Assembly: GCA_029721435.1 (NCBI GenBank)
Contig: CM056573.1
Span: 154,781,322 to 154,845,321 of the forward strand
DNA length: 64,000 bases
Origin: Gymnothorax reevesii
Lineage: Eukaryota > Chordata > Actinopteri > Anguilliformes > Muraenidae
Direction: 5' to 3'
The stretch's first letter is position 1. Every line of letters begins with the position of its first letter. Under the pieces are notes generated by a model, which saw only the letters and a list, made by a program, of their open reading frames with translations, was not told where the DNA came from and did not search any database. The position numbers and the translations under genes were made by a program. This document shows positions 56,057 through 64,000 of the stretch, piece after piece.

Positions 56057-59000
56057 AAAACACTGGGCCTTGAATGATTTTCTCCAATGGTTGGTTTAAT
56101 TTCTCTGAATCACACAGGCGTCGCGTCATGAACTGGCTCCAGTTTACAAAAAGGCTAACGATGAAATAATACTACAAAAGTATATTAAATCTGGTGCGTA
56201 ATTATGAACTGATGCTGCATTTGAAATTCCAATGTCTGTTCCAAGCAAGTTGAGCGCATTACTTGGATGTGGAACACACTGCAGAACACACTGCCTCCTC
56301 TCCCTCAGCGGCTAACTGCCCCAAGCACAGCCACTACAAGCTGTGTGGCTCTGCCTGCCCGGCGACCTGCGGTGACCCTGCTCCCAACTCCCAATGCAAG
56401 CTGCCCTGTATGGAAAGCTGCCACTGTGATGAAGGCTTCCTGTTTGAGGTGGACTCCTGCGTTCCAGCCTCCAGCTGCGGCTGCATGCACCAGGGCTCCT
56501 ACCACCGACGCAACCAGCCCTTCTGGGCTGACGAAGCGTGCTCGGAGCGATGCGTCTGCAAGCGTCCCGGGGAACCCGCCCACTGCGTCCCGTCGTCCTG
56601 CGGGCCCCTGGCCTTCTGCGGGCTGCGGGGCGGGGAGCGGGCTTGTCTGCCGTACCAGCTCGGGTCCTGCTCGCTGGAGAGTGGGCGGCACTTCCGAACA
56701 TTCGATGGCCACAGCTACGAGTTCCAGGGGAGCTGTGCTTACCAGCTGGTCAGCCTGTGCTCCGATGAGGCCCTCGCCCCACTCGAGGTGCAGGTGCAGA
56801 ATACTGGGGATGTCCAATCTGCCCTCAAAGTGGTGGTCAAGGTGCACAATGTAACTGTGGAGATTGGCAGCAAAAATGGCAAACTGGTTAAGGTAAGAAC
56901 TGGGATTTTCATTTCAGTACATTTACTAGGTGTAATGTGACATTTTGAGGATTTCTCTTGGCACACAATGAGTGTGTAAATTTGAACGGTCTGCTTCGAT
57001 TTCAACAGCCCTTTGAATTCAGTGACTGCCCAAGTATTTATGGGACGCACAGTATTTGGTGTATTTACTGTTTTTCCAAATGTTTGTTTACAACATTTAG
57101 TGGTGGCAGGAGGCAATATTGTCCACAATACAATGCTGTGACCCCATTGCTTAACAATGTTTGAATGAACCCTGCCATGTTTTTACAAAAGGTGGGAATC
57201 TGTCATTTCAAGGTGGATTGTGAGCGGATTATTCTGATAACACTGCTTTTGTTTAGAGCAGCAGGATCCGTAATCTGCCCAAACACGATTGGGTGATTGG
57301 ATTTGAGCTTGCACAATGTGCTGTATAAAAAACAAAATGGGCAAGTACAGACCTGTCGGTCTTTCAAATTGTCTAACTCCAATCAAAACCACCCAACCAC
57401 GTCATACCATGTACTCAACATGCTGCTATAAAGTAAAGCAGTGTCCTCCCCCTCCCCCCCCCCCCCCCCCCCCATGAACTGGAATGGTTTGTTCTGAATT
57501 ATCAATGGCAAGCTCGTGTTGCTTTTGTTTCCCTTTTATTGTGCATATGTGAACTCTAGACGCCTTTTTTAGCAAAGGTTCAGACTATAGGGCTGGCCCA
57601 TTTAGTGACAGATGTTTTAAGCAGTCATTTCTTCTCACTCCCCTATGAGTTCAGACAGAATGCAGGACCCTGACCATCGAATGCAGAGCTTGCAGGTGGC
57701 ACCCTCGTGTCTGGGACCTGTGCTTGGGCTGAGCAAATGAATCATGCAAATGAATAAGTATTTTGGAATTTAGGTTAGCAGCCTTTATTTTTCATGCTTG
57801 ATTATCCTAGTTCAGAAGCAATTTCCCCTTGTGGCTTAAGACTGCAGCATTACATTGTACCTTGGTTGGCTTTTTCTTTAATTTTGAGTTTCCAGCATAC
57901 TTTAACATTAAGGGATTGGAGATTATGATCTCAAGTGACTGAGGCATTCAAGATGTCTCATGAACCAAAAAGTGACTCAAATGGGGTGTAGATTAGACAT
58001 GTTGGCATACTTTATGCTGTCAGTCATTTTTCCTGCTAGTATAAAATGATAAATATACTTGGGTGTAATGTAGGAATGCCTGAACCCTGTGTATGTACAT
58101 GTACCACCCTGCCTTCTGTGGGTTTTCTGCAGGTTGATGGTCTCCGTAAGAACTTTCCAATCGTCCTTAATGGAGGCACAGTTTCCGTGCACACTGTCGG
58201 CCTACGCACACTCCTGCACACTGACTTTGGCGCCTCCATTACCTTGTTCCCCAACGGACGCCTCAGCATAGGACTCTCCAGCAAATATGCTGGTGCCACC
58301 TGTGGCCTGTGTGGGAACTACAATGGTGACCCCAGCGACGACCTAACAGGCCACGGCGGCCAGGAGGTCCTGAGCCCCTCTGAACTGGTGAGGAGCTGGG
58401 ACACTCGTGCTCTCCCTTGGTGTGTGGGGGGTTGCCAGGGCGACTGCCATAAATGCACCCCAGAACAGAGGGAGGAGTACTCCAAGCCAGTTGCCTGTGG
58501 GGCACTACTGAACAAAACTGGCCCTTTCAGAGTCTGTCACAGCAAGTTGGCTCCTGGAAGGTTCTTCAACAACTGCATCAGTGACCTCTGCTGGGAGGGG
58601 GGCAGCCGAGCTGCACTCTGTCGGTCGCTTGCCAACTATGTTGCTGCTTGTCAGCAGGAGAACGTCAAAATATACGACTGGAGGAGTCCGGACTTCTGTG
58701 GTGAGTGATGCAGGCCTATTGCTGGCTGCTGCCTCGTCTTCCAGTTTTGCTATTGATTTTCATGCAGATTTAATTGCGCTGGAGGACAAGGTGGCTCACA
58801 TCAGCATGATGAAGCTTCAGAGCTCACTCGCTCGCTCATCTGAAGGGAGGCGACTGGCTCTGCATTTGTAAAATGGGTGCAGCTGAGGCCCAACTAATCA
58901 GTAGTTCAGAAGCTCACTAGTTTTTCAGCAACAAAGAATAGCTTTAATGTAATACTCTTCAGCTTATGCTTGCCACTAGATGGCAGTACTGTAATACAAA

Positions 59001-62000
59001 GTTGCTTCAGTTTCAGCATCTAGTTGCACCCATGGGAATTTATTAGCTTGGGGTTTTGATTCTCTTCACAGATCAACAATGTCCACAAGGAACAGTGTAT
59101 GTGCTCTGCCCTATTCTTAACAACTCATGCAAAGGCTCTGCTGTCCCAAATGCTACTTTATCTCCCCCTGGAGTCTGCTACGAGAACTGCATCTGTCCAA
59201 CTGGGCTTTTGCTTAGTGGGTCTAACTGCGTAGACCCGGCAAACTGTGGCTGCATCCATCAGGGTGAATATCTTCAGATCGATGATGTCATCCTGACCTG
59301 TAAGGAGCGCTGCATCTGTAAGGCTGGGGGGGCTGTGGCCTGCCATCCCCTGTTCTGCACAGAGGACGAGGAGTGCCGGGTGCAGGGTGGACTCCAGGGC
59401 TGTTACCCCCGCTCTCGTTTCGGGCACTGCTCCCTGACAGGACGCTCTCACTACAGCTCCTTCGACGGATGGGATTTCCACTTCCCGGGCACCTGTAACT
59501 ACACCTTGTCCCACAGCTGCGCTCCACTCAACTCCAGCCAGAGGGCAGTGCCTTTCTCAGTGCGCCTTCTCAACGGGAAACTGGAGAGGCAGCAGATCTG
59601 TGTGGAGTCTTATGGGCTAAAGCTGACGCTCTCATCTAAACATCCCAACCAAGTCTTGGTAATTTCCTTGCTCATTCCCATTATGAATGTCTAGTTTTGG
59701 ATTTTGTCCGTTTTGCACTATTCTCTAATGGACATGAAATTTGAGGGCTAGCCTTGCTGTATATCTTCTATGTTCAAGAACCTGTTAAGTTAGCTGTGTT
59801 GCAGGTATTTTGAAGGGAGCTGTCTGTATGCTATTTAAAATAACCAGTGTCACCCGACCCCTCCCATCTCTTCCTTTGTCCTCAGGTGGGTGGAGTCCTG
59901 GAGACTCTCCCATTCTCAGCAGGTAACATGACCGTTTACCGACTGGGGCTCTACCTGACTGTTCAGGCTCTGAACTCTGTCCAGGTGACTTTTGACCTGC
60001 GGAACCACGTGGTCGTCAGGCTCCCAGAATCCTACAAGAATGGAACGTGCGGCCTGTGCGGAAACTACAATGGTGACCCCGCCGATGACCTCTGGTTGCC
60101 GAATAGCACTGTGACAGAGCTCCCAGATGGGGAAGAGGGCGCAGAAGTCTGCAGTGATGGATGTGGTGATAACTGCCCCCATTGTGTGTCCCTGTCGCCC
60201 CGCTATGCTTCGGGCCATCATTGCGGCCTGATAAAAGCCCCAGCCGGGGCCTTTAATGCCTGCCACCCCCTGGTGGACCCTGCTGGATACTACACCAACT
60301 GCATGTATGACTTGTGCGTATCAGAGGGCCGGTTGGAGCAGCTGTGCGATGGATTACAGGCCTACGCAGTGGCCTGCCAGGAGACTGGAGTACAGGTTTC
60401 CCCCTGGAGAAATGGCACCAAATGCAGTGAGTGCACACTGTTTGGGCATGTGGGTGGGGTTGGGAGGGCCTAGGGTGTGCAGTCTGCCACTTGGCAGTGA
60501 ATGCACTGGGATTGTTCAATACTAGAAGTATCAAACCATTCCAAATCTGTGGCGTAAACATGAGATCTATTTCCCTGATCTTCTGGAGCCTTAAGCTATG
60601 TTTCCATTAATATGGCTGAAGTTTGGCTGCGTCCCATGGTGTCCTCAGTGTTGCCATGTAAACGGCTGAACTACACCAGTCATCTGTTTTCGTGCTCATG
60701 GCAGAACCCAACAGACCGCACTACTTGCAGCACCTCATGGTGGACCAAGAGCTCATAATTACAAGCTACATTTTAACCCTTAAAAGCCCAACTATTGTAA
60801 AAGTTGACAATCTGTGTATTGTTTGTCCTGGGGAGGGGCTAAGAACAACCCAATAGCAATTTTTAATTTTTGGTGACCTTCAACCTCAGTTTTGTGTCAT
60901 GTCACAATGGGCATTTCGGGGACCTTATAGCTGAAGTATCATTCAGTTCATTTTAGCAATGTCAACTGTTTTATTAGGCATGGCTTATTTTTAATTAGCT
61001 TACCTGTGTCTACTTTATCCAGTGATGAATGGGTGCTGATCTATTGTGTGGATTTGACCTTGGGGGCGGCCATATTGGAAAGGTTAGCTGGTGCAGCCAG
61101 TGTAGTCAGTTCCACTTATGCATCAGATGGCGGCACTGATGGTCTAAATGTCACTATGGGCATTGGGTTGCAAAATTTGTGGGGTCAGTGGTTTTCACAA
61201 CTCCCAAAATCGTGACATTTGTCGCGGGGCATTTTTAAGGGTTAATGCAGAAGAAACGAACGAAAAGAGCACCGTTGAAGAGAATTCCAGCCATCTTATG
61301 TTCTGTTGAGTCTGATTATGAAGATTCTGCTTCATCCTCTGAATTGCAAGAATTGGATGAAATTTAACTCTGTACAAATGTGGTTTTCATGTGACTACTG
61401 TTATCTTGTAATAAGCGTGTGATACACAGGAACACTTCTGATTCAGAAATCACAGGTATCCTGGCATTACAAAGCTCAGATCATAATTTAAAGCGGTAGT
61501 ATGAGTTTGATTCACAGAATGGTAAATGCATGTTGCTGCAGAAACCTCAGCTCTGCTTTGCTCTGAACAGGGCAATAAATACACATTGCCTCAAAGGTAC
61601 TCAGCAGTTAGTGGGGAAACCCCTTTGAACTACAGGGAATTCCTCGTGTGCGCCAGAGCTGGAATCGCTCCCTGGTCTGATCAGTAAAACGCGCATGCGG
61701 CTCCGCTCCAGGAGCCGGGTGAAAATCGCGTGGATGGAAACTCTTGATATAAAGACTGATTTGATGTTCTAGTGTCTGCACCGGCGCCTGACTTCAGCCA
61801 TATAAATGGAAACATGGCTTTAATCTGGATCGTGCAGAAGTTTCCTCTCAGTTCAGTGGTTTTAATTCCCTCAAACTGCATTTTAAAGTTTTGGGGCTCG
61901 GTGACTATGGGGCGGGGATAACTGTTCAGCTAGTTGGCTAGATTTGTACAAATATGGATATTGGTCTCAGGTTCTGAATGGCTATTGGCTCAGAAATGCC

Positions 62001-63583
62001 TCTTTACAATTCAAACTTTAGGCCCCAACATTCAAATGAGAAGCGCTCGTGGCAATGGCTGTGCCACTTAAAGATGTGGCCTGTTCTGACAGCCCAATGA
62101 GTGTTGGAAGTTTGATCCTATTTTCCTCATGTTTATTGGGTTTGCCAGCCTTTGAACTGTCCATTGGCGTTCCTCCATAAAAATGACCAAGGAACATAAT
62201 TCAACTAGATTTCTCAAGTTTCACACTGCACAACTGGGATCCAAACACACACAATTTTTATATGTATAGTGACTTATAGTGGCAAAGGTTTATTTTGCAG
62301 AACAATTAACTATGGGTGTTGTCTTTGTCACTGGGCTCAACTGAGCTATTGTGCAAGCCTTCTGAAGAACTCATTCACACCAAGCAAATATTAATTTGAA
62401 ATGATAAGTATGCTGATACTGCAGTCAGGGGTGTGGTTGCTGATAGTACTGCTTGCAGTCTGAGTCATTTTTACTGGCAGAATGTTTGATTGGATTCCTT
62501 AATCTCTGGGTATTTGGACACTTTTTCCCTTTTCCTTCTTTCTAATGCCATCATTTGAATGTTTGAAGTTCTTATGTTTCTGAATTTGTCAACACTCCTG
62601 AGCTCATCTTTCCTGGATGCAAATATTTTGAGATATACTACACACATTCTGCTGTTCATTCAGCATGTAGCATGTCCAAATGCTAGCTTTCATAGTTCTT
62701 TAGAATTTAAGCACGTGACTTTAATTTCTTTATCCCCTGTGAGTAAAAGCTTGCCCTCTGGGTTGGGCAGTTTGGTAGGTTAGATTTGGTCGGGTCGGGG
62801 GAAACCGTAACTATCTTTGTATGCTCCTAGTGTTCCAGTGCCCTGAGTTCAGCCACTACACTCCGTGTGCAAATGTTTGCTCGGCGGTGTGTGCAGAGGT
62901 TCGGCATATGGTGGAGTGTCCCGCCGGATGTATGGAAGGTTGTCAGTGCGACAAAGGCTTCTACTTTGATGGCAACCGCTGCGTGCCACAGGAGGAGTGT
63001 GGCTGCTTCCTGGAAGGGCGTCGGTATCAGGTGAAGCCTCCTGTCATTTGGATAACTGGACGGAGGGTACAATGTTTTCTGATTTGATCTGTCTAACATT
63101 TCTGGTCTAGGTAGCAGCAGTGTCTGAGCACTCGACTCAGTCCCTGTCTACATGGGCACCGGTAGCTTTAAACGGGCTGCTTTTCTTTTTTTTTTTTTGG
63201 CTGTTCATCCACATGCATTCTTAGTAACTTAATATGGCCCTTCCTGAGAAATGCCTTCCAGGATGAGGATGTCTAGTTAAATTAAGTTAACAAATGCCAA
63301 TTTCCTCCTGGGATTCAAATTCCTTTAAATTGTGGATGAAATGGTGACTCTAGAGCCTCAAGATTGGAGGGTCCTCTTTTGAGATGACTGGTAAAATGGT
63401 TGAATTGAAGTGTTTGGCCTGACTTGGTGCTTCTGGCCTGTGTCCAGCCAGGGGAAATGCGGCTCCTGCAGAACTGCACCCTGAACTGCACCTGTGGACC
63501 GCCGGTGATGTGCAAACCGCACGCCTGTCCCAGCTCTCATGTCTGCATAGTCAAGGAGGGGGTGATGACCTGTCAATCTACAG
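43029..63583 (+). CDS. Large secreted VWD-C8-TIL repeat protein, FCGBP/zonadhesin-like (17 exons, 3' end outside window)
   Basis: Seventeen exons join in a single frame of 7,042 nt, about 2,347 residues, still open at the right edge. Exon 1 is a signal peptide. Then follow six complete VWD-C8 units, each next unit opened by a TIL domain, and the start of a seventh. Introns alternate strictly: phase 0 splits each VWD domain before a VNG-like start, and phase 1 separates C8 from TIL. Units 2, 3, 5 and 6 have TIL plus VWD-N in one exon; units 4 and 7 split it. Such proteins are cysteine-rich, secreted and disulfide-crosslinked, building mucus or extracellular matrix gels. No MAM, mucin or zona pellucida domain is seen in the window, so FCGBP-like is the best label; zonadhesin-like or tectorin-like are the alternatives. 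Only unit 2 keeps the GDPH self-cleavage motif. Confidence 0.88.
43983..44317 (+). CDS. VWD gene exon 2: Cys-rich segment and VWD-1 N-half
   Basis: Acceptor GTGTCCTAACAG. It begins AKDPCAGKQC, a TIL-end/EGF-like cysteine cluster, then GGLHYNTFDGRTFDFHG, the start of VWD-1. The GDPH position is GGLH, so it should not self-cleave. It ends after LLQAW at donor GTGAGG, phase 0. Several N-glycosylation sequons (NQT, NYT, NGS, NAT). Confidence 0.85.
44864..45443 (+). CDS. VWD gene exon 3: VWD-1 C-half and C8-1
   Basis: Starts VNGIRRRLPW after CTCTGCAG. The CGLC motif is kept (ACGLCGGF), but the following calcium loop, normally NGDxxDD, is degenerate (SRDSTHN). The C8 domain carries CSDGCGSSCPHCYP and DPKGPFANC. 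Ends phase 1 at GTGAGT. Confidence 0.88.
46610..46842. mobile_element. Palindromic hAT-like MITE in intron 3
   Basis: Ends AGGGGTTCCTAAACTCAG and its inverted counterpart GGGTTTGGGAATGCC. A near-perfect ~68-bp stem (about 46645-46712 with 46737-46805) has a loop of about 25 nt. Flanks AGGTAGAG and AGTTAGAG may be an 8-bp duplication with one change. Confidence 0.7.
47260..47849 (+). CDS. VWD gene exon 4: TIL-2 and VWD-2 N-half
   Basis: Acceptor CCGTCTCCAG, phase 1. TIL begins CGTLCPATCADPSAP and CQCDKGF; a VWC-like part follows. VWD-2 begins GDPHYTTLDGRRFDFDG: the only intact GDPH autoproteolysis site in the window. Ends phase 0 at GTAAGT. Confidence 0.9.
47942..48506 (+). CDS. VWD gene exon 5: VWD-2 C-half and C8-2
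   Basis: Starts VNGLLLGLPT after CCATGTCAG. Motif CGICGNFNGDKHDDL keeps the calcium-loop acids. C8 has DPKGPFRDCHDIVNP. Ends phase 1 at GTAAGT; the intron from exon 4 is only 92 bp. Confidence 0.9.
48749..49314 (+). CDS. VWD gene exon 6: TIL-3 and VWD-3 N-half
   Basis: Starts NMSCPANSKYMLCSPP after TACTGCAG. TIL with CECLPGF-like block, then GKAHLRTFDGRNFDVHG, so GDPH is replaced by GKAH. Ends phase 0 at GTAGGC. Confidence 0.9.
49687..50251 (+). CDS. VWD gene exon 7: VWD-3 C-half and C8-3
   Basis: Starts VNGVLWNLPALLG after CACCTCTAG. Motif CGLCGDFDGNPANDP; C8 begins CTDGCGDRCPVC. Same length as exon 5 (565 nt). Ends phase 1 at GTGAGT. Confidence 0.9.
50290..50313. repeat. C24 homopolymer in intron 7
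   Basis: Uninterrupted C run, 39 bp after exon 7. Confidence 0.9.
50362..50695. mobile_element. hAT MITE with perfect 8-bp target duplication, intron 7
   Basis: Starts TAGGGCTGGGCGATATGG and ends CAATATATTGCCCAGCCCTA. CTCTAGGC flanks both sides exactly (50354-50361 and 50696-50703). Interior is rich in CGATAT words. It is 334 bp long and non-coding. Confidence 0.9.
51432..51628 (+). CDS. VWD gene exon 8: TIL-4
   Basis: Acceptor GCACTCCTCAG, phase 1. TIL alone: CPPHSQYSVSVESCP and CQCDPGFQLSAGRC, ending GCFQDGRYYE at donor GTAGGT in phase 0. In units 2, 3, 5 and 6 this domain is fused with the next two exons. Confidence 0.88.
52074..52215. repeat. Hairpin MITE, ~42-bp arms, intron 8
   Basis: Left arm TGTTCTTGGAGAGCTACCAT through GCTCCAACC pairs with GGTTGGAGTAGAAACC through CTCCAGGAACA. 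A diverged fragment of the same family lies at about 53042-53110. Confidence 0.65.
52790..52931 (+). CDS. VWD gene exon 9: VWC-like segment of unit 4
   Basis: Acceptor CATTTACAG. Encodes VGESSWTEGCKEKCHCSAP and SCPEGWGCGVVNGSTDC. 142 nt, phase 0 to 1, donor GTAAGG. Confidence 0.88.
54341..54612 (+). CDS. VWD gene exon 10: VWD-4 N-half
   Basis: Acceptor CCTCTCTCCAG, entered in phase 1. Encodes ICWVLGGSHFYTFDGAVFNF; GDPH replaced by GGSH. Ends TPGDSFVW at donor GTAAGT, phase 0. Confidence 0.88.
54970..55534 (+). CDS. VWD gene exon 11: VWD-4 C-half and C8-4
   Basis: Starts VNTWKKLLPVSLPG. The acceptor AG is preceded by ACTCTGA, weaker than the others. CGLCGNNNGNALDDL is intact. C8 is the most diverged of the six: CEADCLDCLSSMEDLQLDVE replaces the usual CxxxCxxC pattern, with acidic residues. 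Ends phase 1 at GTAAGT. Confidence 0.88.
56026..56060. repeat. C21-A14 homopolymer pair in intron 11
   Basis: A C run (56026-56046) passes directly into an A run (56047-56060). Confidence 0.9.
56309..56892 (+). CDS. VWD gene exon 12: TIL-5 and VWD-5 N-half
   Basis: Acceptor CCTCTCCCTCAG. TIL starts CPKHSHYKLCGSACPATC; VWD starts SGRHFRTFDGHSYEFQG (GDPH replaced by SGRH). More GC-rich than its neighbours, which opens long shadow frames on both strands. Ends phase 0 at GTAAGA. Confidence 0.9.
57454..57473. repeat. C20 homopolymer in intron 12
   Basis: Preceded by a shorter CCTCCCCCT stretch. Confidence 0.9.
58133..58700 (+). CDS. VWD gene exon 13: VWD-5 C-half and C8-5
   Basis: Starts VDGLRKNFPIVLNGG after GTTTTCTGCAG. 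CGLCGNYNGDPSDDL is a textbook VWD motif. C8 has CVGGCQGDCHKC and NKTGPFRVCHSK. Ends phase 1 at GTGAGT. Confidence 0.9.
59072..59658 (+). CDS. VWD gene exon 14: TIL-6 and VWD-6 N-half
   Basis: Acceptor CTCTTCACAG. TIL starts CPQGTVYVLCP and has CICPTGLLLSGSNC; VWD starts GRSHYSSFDGWDFHFPG (GDPH replaced by GRSH). Ends phase 0 at GTAATT. Confidence 0.9.
59886..60426 (+). CDS. VWD gene exon 15: VWD-6 C-half and C8-6
   Basis: Starts VGGVLETLPFSAG after TTTGTCCTCAG. CGLCGNYNGDPADDL intact. The linker between VWD and C8 is shorter than in other units, making the exon 541 nt. Ends phase 1 at GTGAGT. Confidence 0.9.
60427..62830 (+). other. Intron 15, longest intron but one of the VWD gene
   Basis: No exon or transposon that I can define. 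Contains only weak frames. Confidence 0.5.
62831..63030 (+). CDS. VWD gene exon 16: TIL-7
   Basis: Acceptor ATGCTCCTAG, phase 1. Encodes CPEFSHYTPCANVC and CQCDKGFYFDGNRC, ending EGRRYQ at donor GTGAAG, phase 0. It is a stand-alone TIL exon like exon 8. Confidence 0.88.
63448..63583 (+). CDS. VWD gene exon 17: VWC-like segment of unit 7
   Basis: Acceptor GGCCTGTGTCCAG. Encodes CTLNCTCGPPVMC and CPSSHVCIVKEGVMTC. 136 nt, phase 0 to 1, donor GTACAG, mirroring exon 9. The next exon (VWD-7 N-half) must lie beyond 64000. Confidence 0.85.
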
Positions 63584-63815
63584 GTACAGGCTTTTCACAT
63601 ACGGTCTCACTCCAGCTGGGTTATAAACACCATCTTGGAAGGGAAGCAGTCCACTCTTCTGTTATAGCACAACTAAGATTGGCTTGAGTACAGCATGCAC
63701 TGTTCTTAAAGCCTTAATTAGCTGATGACAAAGGAAATGACGGTCTACAGATGCTGCGTCCCTCTGCTAGTTTCTCAGCCGGCACAATGGTTACTAGCAA
63801 GGCCTGTATTTCTCT

Positions 63816-63832
63816 CCCCCCCCCCCCCCCCC
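63816..63832. repeat. C17 homopolymer in intron 17
   Basis: Uninterrupted C run. Confidence 0.9.
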
Positions 63833-64000
63833 ATTAAAATTCTCAGGCCTGAACATTGGAGTGAATTTCATTCTGTAGTGTGACACCATATACAATGGGT
63901 AAATTGAAACTGAAGTCCTAATGTGAAATTGGGACCAGAAAAACTTGAATCTGCTTTATAAGTGTCTTTCAGTGGTAACTAGCACTGTTCCTCGATCAGT

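Noticed and set aside
56267..56854. Long open frames in other phases over exon 12 (195 codons plus; 180 codons minus at 56305-56847)
   Set aside because: They are shadows created by the GC-rich VWD/TIL exon; the exon frame has conserved cysteines, splice sites and phase.
43029..63583. Calling the VWD gene zonadhesin, tectorin or gel-forming mucin
   Set aside because: No MAM, NIDO, zona pellucida or Pro/Thr/Ser-rich mucin segment is visible in the window; uninterrupted VWD-C8-TIL tandem repeats favour an FCGBP-like label. The missing 3' part could still change this.

Overview
The window looks like genomic DNA of a ray-finned fish. It has long AT-rich introns and intergenic stretches, spliced genes with small exons and GT/AG borders, and DNA transposons typical of fish: Tc1/mariner copies with CAACCCCAATTC or CAAAACCCA-type ends, hAT-type and TTAA-flanked MITEs, and one 5'-truncated LINE. 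I cannot name the species.

I reconstructed three spliced genes by following reading frame across splice sites. (1) About 4.5-9.9 kb, plus strand: the 3' half of an FXYD-family gene (a small regulator of Na,K-ATPase), with the transmembrane exon, two tail exons and a poly(A) signal. Its first intron in the window is swollen by three DNA transposons. (2) 18.3-26.3 kb, minus strand: a small type I membrane protein of about 121 residues, built from seven tiny coding exons (plus a possible eighth). It has a signal peptide, an acidic ectodomain, one membrane span, and a short tail with a GVY motif and a C-terminal SAI. I do not recognise it with certainty; the tail layout resembles CRB3. (3) 43.0 kb to beyond the right edge, plus strand: a large secreted protein made of repeated VWD-C8-TIL units, of the IgGFc-binding protein/zonadhesin/mucin superfamily and closest in layout to FCGBP-like proteins. 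Seventeen exons in the window keep one reading frame and encode about 2,347 residues. Exon structure follows a period of three units (two fused, one split), suggesting block duplication.

Region by region: 0.4-3.2 kb, a DNA transposon full of GAATGC-like repeats, interrupted by a dead LINE; 4.5-9.9 kb, FXYD gene with a 39-bp-TIR MITE, a 0.9-kb TTAA foldback and a chimeric Tc1 copy in its intron; 11.5-13.1 kb, a mariner copy; 13.5 kb, a hAT MITE; 13.6-18.3 kb, mostly unassigned, probably partly 3' UTR of the minus-strand gene; 18.3-26.3 kb, minus-strand gene; 26.4-31.2 kb, mostly unassigned with microsatellites and a palindrome; 31.3-32.5 kb, truncated Tc1; 33.2 kb, a possible orphan exon; 34.4-34.9 kb, a long C/T tract; 35.7-36.4 kb, a dispersed repeat with three 152-bp tandem units; 37.9-42.0 kb, a three-level transposon nest; 43.0-64.0 kb, the VWD gene, whose introns hold long C-runs and hairpin MITEs.

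The FXYD and minus-strand genes converge (tail to tail), whereas the minus-strand and VWD genes diverge. FXYD proteins, small acidic membrane proteins and FCGBP-like mucus proteins are all commonly epithelial, but a functional link here is only a guess. I found no bacterial-type systems, CRISPR arrays, rRNA or tRNA genes.
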